Shown here piece after piece: positions 24,852 through 33,311 of a stretch of DNA of 37,197 nt. Every line of letters begins with the position of its first letter. Positions within the stretch are counted from its first letter, which is position 1. Position numbers and translations under genes: made by a program. The stretch is from Candidatus Zixiibacteriota bacterium (GTDB lineage: Bacteria; Zixibacteria; MSB-5A5; GN15; FEB-12): the NCBI GenBank assembly GCA_040752815.1, contig JBFMGC010000027.1:1-37197 (forward strand), read 5' to 3'. Below the pieces are notes generated by a model. It was not told where the DNA came from and searched no databases. It worked only from the letters and a program-made list of their open reading frames with translations.

Positions 24852-24933
24852 GCGGTCACATCGTGACGCAGACGGCCTTCGGTCTGTGACCGCGCCGACG
24901 ATTGCCGTGCCCGGCAGATGCCCTCATCTGCCG
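24852..24933. repeat. Two palindromes between convergent lipoprotein genes
   Basis: GCGGTCACA (24852-24860) pairs with TGTGACCGC (24885-24893), and CGGCAGATG-CCCT-CATCTGCCG (24912-24933) is a perfect 9-bp hairpin. Both sit in the 144-base gap between stop codons of convergent genes. They could serve as two-way terminators, but T-tracts are missing; the second has the same CCT-ending loop as the elements at 2424 and 18083. Confidence 0.55.
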
Positions 24934-24979
24934 ACTCGTAGCAAACTCGTCCGCATGGTCTGTTGCGCACAAACGAGTC

Positions 24980-26050
24980 TCACTCCACCCAATCAGCAAT
25001 GAAGATATTCGTCTCCCCCGGCTGGCTGCCGTTGCGGTTCGACGCAAACACCAGCTTCTTCCCGTCGTGCGAAAACATCGGGAAGCCGTCGAACTCACCG
25101 TAATGCGTAATCTGCTCGACCTGCTTGGTGGCGATATCGACCATGTACAAATCGAAATTCCGGCCGCGCGGGTCACCCATGTTGGAAGCGAAAACGATCC
25201 GCCTGCCATCGGGGTGAAAATACGGCCCGAAATTGGCCGCGCCGTTGCTTGTCAGTTGAACCGGCTCACGATCCTTCAGATTCATCATGTAGATTTCCAG
25301 CTTGCCGGGGCGGATCAGGCCTTCTTTGAGCAAGCTCAGATAATCAGTCAACTCTTCTCCGCCCGGTCGCGACGCCCGCCAGCAGATCGATTGGCCGTCG
25401 AGCGAAGAGAACGCGCCGCCGTCGTAGCCGATCTCATGCGTCAGCCGCTCGACCCCAGTGCCGTCAGGGTTCATCATGTAAATGTCGAGATCGCCGTCGC
25501 GCACCGAGGTAAACAGTATCATGTCGCCCCGTGGCGATAAAACACATTCAGCATCGTAACCCGGCGTTTCGGTCAGGCGGACGATATTGGAGCCGTCGGG
25601 ATCAGCCTTGAAGATGTCGTAGCTGTCGTAGAGCGCCCAGGTGTAGCCGCGTGACATATCCGGCCGGGGCGGGCAAGAATCGCCGCCGAGATGAGTCGAC
25701 GCGTAAATAATCGACTTGCCGTCGGGGGCGATAAACGAACAAGTGGTCGACCCCTTGCCGCTGGAGACCATGCGGACATTGGAGCCGTCGGCGGACATCC
25801 TGAAGACCGCGTCGCACTGGAGTGAGTCACGCGTGGACTGGAAGATCAGCTCGGTGCCGTCGTGGGAGAAATACGCCTCGGCGTTCTGCCCGCCGAAGGT
25901 GAGCTGTTTGAGATTGGCGAAGTGCTCCTCGCCGGAGAGGATAATCGATGTCTCCGCCTGCGCGGGGCGTGAGGTTTTGGCCTGTTCGGTTTTTTGGGTG
26001 CAGGCGGTGAGTACGGAAAGCAACAGGGCTGCGTAAGTAATAAGCTTCAT
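24980..26050 (-). CDS. TolB/PD40-type beta-propeller lipoprotein
   Basis: A 356-residue protein with a lipoprotein signal (MKLITYAALLLSVLTAC). The mature part is a six-bladed propeller made of PD40/WD40-like repeats, each with a strand of the form FSHDGTELIFQS, APDGKSIIYAS, SPRGDMILFTS, SSLDGQSICW, HPDGRRIVFAS or SHDGKKLVFAS followed by a DLYMVDI-like blade edge. Such proteins resemble the C-terminal domain of TolB and usually bind other envelope proteins. There is no peptidase domain. The frame is open to 26137, but ATG 26050 has TGGAG upstream and starts the signal. It is divergent from the 13-repeat gene and convergent with the YCF48-like gene. Function beyond binding is not known. Confidence 0.88.
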   Translation of the reverse strand: MKLITYAALLLSVLTACTQKTEQAKTSRPAQAETSIILSGEEHFANLKQLTFGGQNAEAYFSHDGTELIFQSTRDSLQCDAVFRMSADGSNVRMVSSGKGSTTCSFIAPDGKSIIYASTHLGGDSCPPRPDMSRGYTWALYDSYDIFKADPDGSNIVRLTETPGYDAECVLSPRGDMILFTSVRDGDLDIYMMNPDGTGVERLTHEIGYDGGAFSSLDGQSICWRASRPGGEELTDYLSLLKEGLIRPGKLEIYMMNLKDREPVQLTSNGAANFGPYFHPDGRRIVFASNMGDPRGRNFDLYMVDIATKQVEQITHYGEFDGFPMFSHDGKKLVFASNRNGSQPGETNIFIADWVE

Positions 26051-26090
26051 TCTGACTCCAGTGCAACAATGGTTAGTTAGATGCTGGTGG

Positions 26091-26119
26091 AATGTAACGG
26101 GGTAGGGGACAGAAGGCAA
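26091..26119 (-). promoter_or_regulatory. Candidate promoter of the TolB-like lipoprotein gene
   Basis: On the minus strand TTGCCT (26114-26119) and TACATT (26091-26096) are 17 bases apart, each matching 4 of 6 consensus bases. The -10 box lies 40 bases upstream of the ATG at 26050. Confidence 0.4.
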
Positions 26120-26246
26120 GATGCGATCCTTAGCCATTGCTCCAGGAAGTGCGGTGCGAAGTGAAGAGCCAGGGAAGACCCTGAATTCTTTTCAGAGCGG
26201 CAACGCCGACGGTGGCCGAAACGCATGATGCAAAACACATTTGCCC

Positions 26247-26275
26247 TTGACAGATTCTGGCAAGAGGGCTATACT
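26247..26275 (+). promoter_or_regulatory. Consensus sigma70 promoter of the 13-repeat dockerin-tailed gene
   Basis: TTGACA (26247-26252) and TATACT (26270-26275) are exactly 17 bases apart. Transcription would start near 26282, so the ATG at 26319 is the real start and the open frame beginning at 26241 is excluded as a start. One of the two best promoters in the window; the other drives the initiator tRNA. Confidence 0.85.
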
Positions 26276-26318
26276 CAATCACGGGACACTAACGGTCCCA
26301 CAGAAGCAGGAAAACTTA

Positions 26319-28823
26319 ATGAGAGCACTGAAGCCATCTGGTCAGACGGCATACTTCCCTGTTCTATTACTAATGACCTGGCTGATTGGGTCCAGTTCAT
26401 GTGCCCGAAGCGATGCCATATATCTCGAATCCGACGGGGACGACGCAGATCTTTTTACGCCAGCAGGGGAATCGATGGTTCACGCCCCGTCCAGTCCTTT
26501 GCCCACGGATGATCCCGATGATATTTACTGGGACAATAGCCTATCACCATCCATTCCGGGAGTTAACGGAACCGTGTACGCGTTAGCTGTCTACGATGGA
26601 AGGCTCATTGTGGGCGGCAATTTTACCGTGGCAGGGGGCATAGTAGCACAGAACATTGCGGCATGGGACGGAGTTTCCTGGTCAAGTCTTGGCACAGGCA
26701 CTGACAACAGGGTCAAGGCGCTGGTCGTGCATAATGACACGCTGTTTGCCGGGGGATATTTTCGTAACGCGGGAGGCGTTAGCGCCAACAAAATAGCTGC
26801 CTGGGATGGTACGTCGTGGTCAGCGCTGGGGAGCGGAATGAATGACGATGTCTTCGCCTTGGCTGTCTATGGCGAAAGGTTGATCGCTGGCGGCAGGTTT
26901 ACTACAGCGGGAGATGTTAACGCAAGCCGCGCCGCAGCGTGGGATGGATCAGCTTGGCATCCTTTGGGACCGGGAACTAACAATAGAATCCGAGCTTTCG
27001 CCATCTACGACAATAGGCTCATCGCTGGCGGCGATTTCACGGTAGCCGGCGGTGTGAATGCAAGTCATGTGGCTGCGTGGAACGGAACAACTTGGGCGAA
27101 TCTCTCCTCCGGGGTCAATGCGGGTGTTTCCGGCTTAGCCAGCTACGGTGACAGGTTGATCGCCGCAGGTACCTTCGTGACTGCGGGTGGCATCATGGCA
27201 GAGGGATTAGCAGCTTGGGACGGTTCATTCTGGTCTGCCATGGGGCCAAGGGTCTTCGTTTACACTGATGTCTTAACAACGTGGAATGGGTTACTTGTAG
27301 CCGGTGGCAGCAGAACGGACACTTGTGGTGCGTGCGCCAAAGGGATTGCCGCGTGGGACGGGACATCATGGGCTACTCTTGGGTCCGGTACGAATGGTTC
27401 CGTGACTGCGCTGGCGGTCTTCAACAATAGGCTAATTGCGGGGGGATACTTCGACGCTTCCGGCAGTGTGAATTCTACGGGCGTCTCGGCATGGGACGGA
27501 GTGTCTTGGTCAACGTTATCGCCAGGCAACTGGCTGAATATGAATGTTCAATCTCTTGCAGTCTACGACAATAGTGTAATTGCAGGGGGAAAATTCACTG
27601 TTGCCGGGGGTACCATTGCTAGACGTATAGCTAAATGGAACGGGTCTGGTTGGTCAGCACTAGGGTTTGGAGTAGATTCTTTGGGCAGGGATTCGGCCAC
27701 AGTGGGGGCTTTGACCGTGCTTGGTCCTGCATTAGTCGCGGGGGGAGGCTTCAAGACCGCAGGAGGTGTGAGTGCCACCAACGTTGCCGCGTGGAACAGC
27801 GCCTCTTGGTATGCGCTGGGAACTGGTGTCGGCGAGTCGTCCCCCGGCTATCAAGACCAGAAGGTCTATGCGCTGGCTCTCTTCAATGGTAGCGTAATCG
27901 CTGCGGGACTATTCACGACCGCAGGCGGACAACCCGTCAACTACATAGCAGCCTGGAATGGGGTATCCTGGGCACCCTTAGGTTCTGGACTGGTCCCAAG
28001 CTCGCCGTACTGGCCGCCGGCATACGCGTTAGTAGTATACAACAACACTCTTATCGTAGGGGGGGACTTCACGTCCGCGGGAGGAGTCTCTGCAAGCAAT
28101 ATCGCAGCTTGGAATGGCAACTCTTGGTCCCCGCTGGGATCTGGGGTAGATTACCGGATAAACGCTCTGGCCGTATACGATGGCGAATTGATCGTGGGAG
28201 GTGATATCACAAGTGCCGGCGGGGTAACGACGAGTGGCATAGCGGCCTGGGATGGAAGCACTTGGTCAGCGCTTGGATCGGGCATAGGCGAAGTCATTTT
28301 AGGAGATCGAGCACAGGAAGTCTACGCACTGACCGTATACGAAGACAAACTTATTGCCGGTGGGTACTTCACTCGTGCAGGCGAAAGCTCTGCTAGGAAC
28401 ATCGCTTCCTGGAATGGGTCCGTGTGGTCCCCCCTAGGATCCGGGACTGACGGCGAAGTAGATGCATTGCTCGCGTTTGACAACGCCCTGATCGTGGGTG
28501 GGCAATTTGCGATCGCAGGTGGCAAAGCAACACCGCATATAGCACGCTGGACCAAGCATGACCTATGCTGCTCGGGTCGAGTCGGTGACGCCAACGGGAT
28601 AGGCGGGGACGAACCCACAATTGGCGATGTCACAATCATGATTGACGCCAAGTTCATTTCGCTTACTTGCGACGGCTTTATCGCGTGCCTCGCCGAAGCC
28701 GATGTAAATCAGTCAGGTGGCGGCAATCCGACTTGCGGCGATGTCTCCATCGGCGACATTACACTTCTGATCGACTATCTATTTATCACCGGCCAGTCGC
28801 TGGGTCTGCCGGACTGTCAGTAG
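26319..28823 (+). CDS. Secreted 13-repeat beta-propeller protein with C-terminal dockerin-like domain
   Basis: An 834-residue exported protein. The N-terminus MRALKPSGQ plus a hydrophobic stretch ending GSSSC is a signal, possibly a lipoprotein signal. Residues about 80-745 consist of 13 full repeats of roughly 45-55 residues plus a partial one, each with the plan AAWDGxSWSxLGSGxNxxV, ALAVYxxxLIAGGxFT and xAGGVxAxxI. Repeats 5, 8, 9, 10 and 12 carry insertions or altered signatures. The C-terminal 80 residues hold two calcium-loop-like segments (GDANGIGGDEPTIGDVT and ADVNQSGGGNPTCGDVSIGD), as in type I dockerins, with paired cysteines. A large surface propeller, perhaps attached through a cohesin-like partner, is expected. 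No enzyme motif is seen. Codon use looks less GC-biased than in the neighbours. Confidence 0.85.
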   Translation: MRALKPSGQTAYFPVLLLMTWLIGSSSCARSDAIYLESDGDDADLFTPAGESMVHAPSSPLPTDDPDDIYWDNSLSPSIPGVNGTVYALAVYDGRLIVGGNFTVAGGIVAQNIAAWDGVSWSSLGTGTDNRVKALVVHNDTLFAGGYFRNAGGVSANKIAAWDGTSWSALGSGMNDDVFALAVYGERLIAGGRFTTAGDVNASRAAAWDGSAWHPLGPGTNNRIRAFAIYDNRLIAGGDFTVAGGVNASHVAAWNGTTWANLSSGVNAGVSGLASYGDRLIAAGTFVTAGGIMAEGLAAWDGSFWSAMGPRVFVYTDVLTTWNGLLVAGGSRTDTCGACAKGIAAWDGTSWATLGSGTNGSVTALAVFNNRLIAGGYFDASGSVNSTGVSAWDGVSWSTLSPGNWLNMNVQSLAVYDNSVIAGGKFTVAGGTIARRIAKWNGSGWSALGFGVDSLGRDSATVGALTVLGPALVAGGGFKTAGGVSATNVAAWNSASWYALGTGVGESSPGYQDQKVYALALFNGSVIAAGLFTTAGGQPVNYIAAWNGVSWAPLGSGLVPSSPYWPPAYALVVYNNTLIVGGDFTSAGGVSASNIAAWNGNSWSPLGSGVDYRINALAVYDGELIVGGDITSAGGVTTSGIAAWDGSTWSALGSGIGEVILGDRAQEVYALTVYEDKLIAGGYFTRAGESSARNIASWNGSVWSPLGSGTDGEVDALLAFDNALIVGGQFAIAGGKATPHIARWTKHDLCCSGRVGDANGIGGDEPTIGDVTIMIDAKFISLTCDGFIACLAEADVNQSGGGNPTCGDVSIGDITLLIDYLFITGQSLGLPDCQ

Positions 28824-28860
28824 ATAATTACGAGAGCGATCGCTGTCGCTTCCTAACCCC

Positions 28861-28880
28861 GGCAGGCACGGAGGCCTGCC
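28861..28880. terminator. Hairpin between convergent dockerin-tailed gene and mfd
   Basis: GGCAGGC (28861-28867) pairs with GCCTGCC (28874-28880), loop 6 bases. It lies 38 bases after one stop codon and 33 bases from the mfd stop codon. No T-tract; a two-way terminator or another palindromic element. A separate 8-bp palindrome GCGATCGC is at 28836-28843. Confidence 0.4.
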
Positions 28881-28912
28881 GCTCAGGTTAAGCGTGTTGC
28901 GGATGCCCCGTC

Positions 28913-31900
28913 TCACACCCTCCCCAGCACGCTACGCAAATACGCCAGGCGTTCGTGCTCTGCCACCTGAGATAGGTCCAGGTCAATTCGTGGATCACCG
29001 ATCAGAGAAAACTGGAGTGGCTTGTCGGTCGCGCGGCGGAAGTTCTCCACCTCCTGGCGCGTTAGCTTGCGCTCTTTTGTAAAAAACAGATTGACCATCC
29101 CGAATCTGATCTTCACCCGCTCGATTTCCAATGCTGACGCCGCCACTTTCACCGCGGTCGCCTCAAACAAGTTCACGGCAGAGACCGGCGGGCGGCCGAA
29201 ACGATCGATCACTTCCTCGCGAATCTTCTCCACATCGTCGAGGGTCCGACTTCCCGCGAGACGGCGATAGATATCTACTTTGTGTTCGTTGTCATTGACA
29301 TAGGTGTCCGGCAGGTAGATTTCGATATCGGTTTCGAGCCGTGTCTCCGGCAGTTTGGGAATCTCGGAACCCTTAAGCCGGGCGATAGCTTCCTCGAGCA
29401 GCTTCTGATACAGATCATACCCCAGCTCTTCGATGAAGCCCGACTGTTTCGCCCCCAGGATCGTGCCCGCGCCGCGGATTTCCAGATCGCGCATGGCCAG
29501 CGCGAATCCGGCGCCGAGATCGGAGTGCGCTTCGAGCGCGCGCAGCCGCTTGACCGCATCGCGGGTCATCAGCCGCGTCTGTGGGGTCATCAGATAGGCA
29601 TAGGCGCGCCGGGCCGAGCGGCCGACTCTGCCTCGCAACTGATAGAGCTGCGCCAGGCCGAACCGGTCAGCCCGATTGATTATGATTGTGTTGACATTGG
29701 CCATGTCGAGACCGGATTCGATAATCGACGTGCACATGAGCACGTCGAACCGCCCCGAAAGAAACGCCAGCATGACGCCCTCGAGCGAGCGCTCGTGCAT
29801 CTGCCCGTGGGCGACTGCAATCTCCACTTGAGGCAAGTGCTTCTTCACATAATGATACATCGCGTCGATTGTTTGCACCCGGTTATGCACGAAAAACACT
29901 TGCCCGCCGCGGTCGATCTCGCGCAGGATCGCCGTAGCGATAATCGCCGGATCGAATTCGACAATCTCGGTGATAATCGGCAGCCGATCCTTCGGCGACG
30001 TGGCAATCAGGCTCATGTCGCGTACGCCGATCAGGGACATCTGCATGGTGCGCGGTATCGGCGTGGCGGTCATCACCAGCGTGTCAACAGTCGACTTGAG
30101 CTTGCGCAGTTTCTCCTTGTGTTTGACCCCGAACCGGTGCTCTTCGTCGATTACAAGCAGGCCGAGATCGTGGAAAGCAACATCCTCAGAGAGTAGGCGG
30201 TGCGTACCAATCACGAGATCGACTTTGCCCTGCGCGAGCAGTTCGACCGTCTCCTCTTGCTGCTGTCGAGTACGAAACCGCGAGAGCAACGCGATCTTAA
30301 CGGGAAAGTCGCTGAATCGCTCCGAGAACGTTGCGAAGTGCTGCTGCGCGAGAATCGTTGTCGGCACCAGCACGGCCACCTGTTTGCCGGCATCGATAGC
30401 CTTGAACGCCGCCCGCACCGCGACTTCGGTCTTGCCGTACCCGACATCGCCGCACACCAGACGATCCATCGGTCGCTCGCCGGCCATGTCGCGCTTGACA
30501 TCCTCAATGGCTTTGTCCTGATCCGGCGTCTCCTCGAACGGGAACGACGCTTCGAGCTGCTTGAGCCAGACCGTGTCCTCGCCGAACGAGTGCCCCTTCT
30601 TGGACATCCGCTCGGCGTAGAGCTTGATAAGGTCCTCGGCCATCTCCTCGATAGCCCGCTGCGATCTCTTCTTGAGCTTATCCCAGCCGGGGCCACCAAG
30701 CTGGGTTAACTGCGGAGCGCCCTCTTTTCCCGCGTATTTCGAGACGCGGTTGAATTCCTCGATCGGGACGTACAGCTTGTCGTTGTTGGCGTAACCGAGC
30801 AGCAGGCAATCGCGGTTGCGGTTATCGACTGTCAGCGTTTGAAGGCCGAGATACTTCGCGATGCCGAACTCGGTGTGAACCACGTAATCGCCGGCTTCGA
30901 GTGCCGTGTAATCCGAGATCGCCACCCCTTCTTTGAACTTCTTGCGGCGCAGGCGACGGTGATGCCGTCCGAAGATCTCGTGATCGGTGAGAATCGCAAT
31001 ACCGGCGTCGGCGCAAACAAACCCGCCGGTGAGGTTGGCAACTTCGACCACCGGCTGAAGCTCGGCGTCCCCCTTATCAGCTATCAGTTCCTTGAGGCGC
31101 TCCGCCTGATTCTCAGAGTCGACTGCAATTAGATAGGTCGTTCCGGCGCGTTCGTATTTGCGGAGTTCAGCGGCCAACAGATCCAATCGGGAGCCCAGCG
31201 CCGGGTGATGCGTGCAGCCGAAAGTAATTGTCTCGCTTTTGCCCCCCTTGAACGGGACGCGGTCGATTTGCGAATAGTGATTCAGCCGATCGAACAGTTT
31301 GTCCGGCACAACATAGTACTGGTCCGGCTGGGGCAATGATTCGAGTCGGCTCCGGAGTCGCTCGCGAAGGCCGGCCGCCTCGGCCATCACTTTGTAGGCG
31401 GCATCCCGGAGCAGATCTGCCCCGCAAGTATGAATCAGGGACGTATCCGGCAGGAAGTCGAGCAGGTTTCCCTGGGGCAGCCCGAACAGCACGGCCAGCC
31501 ATTCGAGACCGGGCAGTTCCGGGTCGTTGACATACCGGTGGCGTATGTACTCGGCGTCATCACCGGGAAGGCGGTCCAGATATTTCTCAAGAGTTTCTTG
31601 TGTGATCGGAATCTCGCGTTTCGGCAGTACCTGCACCTGGTCAAGGCGGCCACTGGTGCGCTGCGTGGCGACATCGAACTGGCGGATGGTGTCGACTTCG
31701 TTGCCGTAGAATTCGACCCTGACCGGCGCGTCTGAGTCGGGCGTGAAGAAATCGATCAGCCCGCCGCGATGCGCGAAATCTCCTACCTCTTCGACCAGAG
31801 CGACCCGTCGGAATCCAAACCGCACCAGGCGGCGCACGAGCTCATCGGGATCGGTCTCTGCACCCGCGCGAATGGCGATCCGCCCGGAGCGGAGCTCATT

Positions 31901-32344
31901 GGGCGGAATGGTTGGTTCCATCAGAGCACGAAGCGGGCAGATTACTACACTAATTCGACCGTCCAGAAGACCTGCCAAAGTGGAAATGCGCTGCCCCATG
32001 ATCTCGCCGACCGGCGCGCGGAAATCGTATGGCAGTATCTGGCGGGCTGGAAAGTGACCGACCCCGCCCGCGCCCATCAAGAACTGAAGATCGTCATAGA
32101 GATCGGCGGCTTCATCCGGACCCTCGGTAACTACGAGTATGGGCCGTGAGGATACGCCAGTCAGCGCACGGAGCAGGAAAGCCTCGGACGATCCGGCAAG
32201 TCCTGAGACACTGAGCACCTGCCGGCCTGGCATGGCGAGCTGGGTCTTTAGCTCAAGGAACGCCGGATGTTGCTGCCAGAGACGTATGATTCTGTCAAGT
32301 GTGCGGTCGCCGGTCGCTGTCAAAGTAGCGGTCTTGTCGTTCAT
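28913..32344 (-). CDS. mfd: Transcription-repair coupling factor Mfd
   Basis: A protein of about 1143 residues that removes RNA polymerase stalled at DNA damage and recruits UvrA. The N-terminal third is UvrB-like. Around 480-560 the CarD-like RNA polymerase-interaction domain is visible (GDYVVHTEFGIAKYLGLQ). The translocase core follows: Walker A GDVGYGKTEVA near residue 633, DEEH box (IDEEHRFG) near 733, TATPIPRTMQMS, then helicase motifs including QLRGRVGRS. The C-terminal TRCF domain is present (LPDTYVNDNEHKVDIYRRLA). Length is standard. Start: ATG 32344 or TTG 32353; the ATG is listed, although its GGAG is 12 bases away. Complete and apparently functional. Confidence 0.97.
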   Translation of the reverse strand: MNDKTATLTATGDRTLDRIIRLWQQHPAFLELKTQLAMPGRQVLSVSGLAGSSEAFLLRALTGVSSRPILVVTEGPDEAADLYDDLQFLMGAGGVGHFPARQILPYDFRAPVGEIMGQRISTLAGLLDGRISVVICPLRALMEPTIPPNELRSGRIAIRAGAETDPDELVRRLVRFGFRRVALVEEVGDFAHRGGLIDFFTPDSDAPVRVEFYGNEVDTIRQFDVATQRTSGRLDQVQVLPKREIPITQETLEKYLDRLPGDDAEYIRHRYVNDPELPGLEWLAVLFGLPQGNLLDFLPDTSLIHTCGADLLRDAAYKVMAEAAGLRERLRSRLESLPQPDQYYVVPDKLFDRLNHYSQIDRVPFKGGKSETITFGCTHHPALGSRLDLLAAELRKYERAGTTYLIAVDSENQAERLKELIADKGDAELQPVVEVANLTGGFVCADAGIAILTDHEIFGRHHRRLRRKKFKEGVAISDYTALEAGDYVVHTEFGIAKYLGLQTLTVDNRNRDCLLLGYANNDKLYVPIEEFNRVSKYAGKEGAPQLTQLGGPGWDKLKKRSQRAIEEMAEDLIKLYAERMSKKGHSFGEDTVWLKQLEASFPFEETPDQDKAIEDVKRDMAGERPMDRLVCGDVGYGKTEVAVRAAFKAIDAGKQVAVLVPTTILAQQHFATFSERFSDFPVKIALLSRFRTRQQQEETVELLAQGKVDLVIGTHRLLSEDVAFHDLGLLVIDEEHRFGVKHKEKLRKLKSTVDTLVMTATPIPRTMQMSLIGVRDMSLIATSPKDRLPIITEIVEFDPAIIATAILREIDRGGQVFFVHNRVQTIDAMYHYVKKHLPQVEIAVAHGQMHERSLEGVMLAFLSGRFDVLMCTSIIESGLDMANVNTIIINRADRFGLAQLYQLRGRVGRSARRAYAYLMTPQTRLMTRDAVKRLRALEAHSDLGAGFALAMRDLEIRGAGTILGAKQSGFIEELGYDLYQKLLEEAIARLKGSEIPKLPETRLETDIEIYLPDTYVNDNEHKVDIYRRLAGSRTLDDVEKIREEVIDRFGRPPVSAVNLFEATAVKVAASALEIERVKIRFGMVNLFFTKERKLTRQEVENFRRATDKPLQFSLIGDPRIDLDLSQVAEHERLAYLRSVLGRV

Positions 32345-32366
32345 GCGCGGCAATCACTCCAACGCC

Positions 32367-32395
32367 AAAAACCCCGGGGCCGTTTGGACCGGGGT
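32367..32395 (-). terminator. Rho-independent terminator after motAB (or attenuator in the mfd leader)
   Basis: On the minus strand ACCCCGG (from 32395) pairs with CCGGGGT (to 32371) around 11 bases and is followed directly by TTTTT (five T, 32371-32367). It lies 67 bases after the motB stop codon and 23 bases before the mfd ATG, downstream of the candidate mfd promoter at 32420-32448. Confidence 0.65.
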
Positions 32396-32419
32396 GGTGT
32401 CGTTTACTTTTCTGGGCCG

Positions 32420-32448
32420 AATATACGTGAATTCGGCCTCATCGCCAA
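32420..32448 (-). promoter_or_regulatory. Candidate mfd promoter overlapped by an 8-bp palindrome
   Basis: On the minus strand TTGGCG (32443-32448) and TATATT (32420-32425) are 17 bases apart. An inverted repeat, GGCCGAAT (32415-32422) with ATTCGGCC (32431-32438), covers the -10 box and half of the spacer, as an operator would. The hairpin at 32367-32395 lies between this promoter and the mfd start. Alternatively the palindrome is part of the 3' end of the motAB transcript. Confidence 0.45.
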
Positions 32449-32461
32449 TAACAATGCAGCC

Positions 32462-33307
32462 TTAAAGTTTGGACATCAAATCATGGCCAACTTCGAGCTG
32501 GTCGTACATTTTTTCCCGTTCGCGATATAGCACTACCAGCGACACCCTCCTGTTGCGCGGGTCCTGCGGACGATCCGCCAGCATCGGGAACTTATCGGCA
32601 AATCCGCGCACCTCGCGGACCTGGCCGTCATAAAGGCCGGACACCTCCATCAACTGGCGCGCGGAGTTGGCCCGATCGGCGGACAGCTCCCAGTTTGAGT
32701 ATTCCCCCTCATTCGAGCCGCTACGGTCGGTATGGCCCTCAACGACGATCCGGTTTTCTAACTGGCCCAGTTCGCGAGCGATAGTCACCAGGATTATGGC
32801 GCTCTTCTGCAGCAGCTTGGCCGAGCCGGGTTCGAAAAAGGCGGGGGAATCCTCGGATTCGTTCAGGATGATCCGAAGGCCTTCGGCGGTCATCTGTAGC
32901 TTTATGTTCTTCTTCAGGCGATCGAATTCCTCGTGCTTCTGAAGTTCTTCCAGAATCTCTTTGGCGACCAGTTCCAGCTTATCGGTCTCATCTTTCCCCG
33001 CGGACTCTTCATCCGTGGGCGGCTCAACTACTGATGACGGCTCATTCATCGTGGGGATCATGGCGTCGGAGCCTTGCAGAGCGCCCGATTTCCCCTGTTT
33101 CTGGTACTTGCCCGGATCGCGGAAGTAGCCCGCGACGGCCTCTTTCACCCGGTCGGATTGCCCCACCAGCCACATAACGAGGAAGAACGCCATCATGGCG
33201 GTCATGAAATCGGCAAAGGCCACTTTCCAGGAGCCGCCGTGATGCCCCCCGTGGGCTACTTTCTTGCGCCGGATTATGATCGGCTGTTGATCGTTATCTG
33301 CGGCCAC
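32462..33307 (-). CDS. motB: Flagellar stator protein MotB (OmpA/MotB family)
   Basis: A 281-residue protein that forms the ion channel with MotA and holds the stator to the cell wall. The single membrane helix (residues about 27-50, SWKVAFADFMTAMMAFFLVMWL) contains the proton-carrying D33, equal to D32 of E. coli. A variable linker runs from about 58 to 125, and the OmpA-like peptidoglycan-binding domain from about 140 (EGHTDRSGSNEGEY, LSADRANSARQLM, NRRVSLVVLY). The GTG start at 33307 is chosen: it lies 4 bases after the MotA stop codon. The frame is open to 33376, but that part would overlap motA by 65 bases. Serine residues near the aspartate hint at proton rather than sodium use, but this is uncertain. 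Confidence 0.9.
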   Translation of the reverse strand: MAADNDQQPIIIRRKKVAHGGHHGGSWKVAFADFMTAMMAFFLVMWLVGQSDRVKEAVAGYFRDPGKYQKQGKSGALQGSDAMIPTMNEPSSVVEPPTDEESAGKDETDKLELVAKEILEELQKHEEFDRLKKNIKLQMTAEGLRIILNESEDSPAFFEPGSAKLLQKSAIILVTIARELGQLENRIVVEGHTDRSGSNEGEYSNWELSADRANSARQLMEVSGLYDGQVREVRGFADKFPMLADRPQDPRNRRVSLVVLYREREKMYDQLEVGHDLMSKL

Positions 33308-33311
33308 GGGC

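Noticed and set aside
26319-28560. Regularly spaced repeats as a CRISPR-like array
   Set aside because: The repetition is in the protein sequence, at about 150 bases, with variable DNA and a continuous reading frame; spacers and identical direct repeats are absent and no cas genes are nearby.
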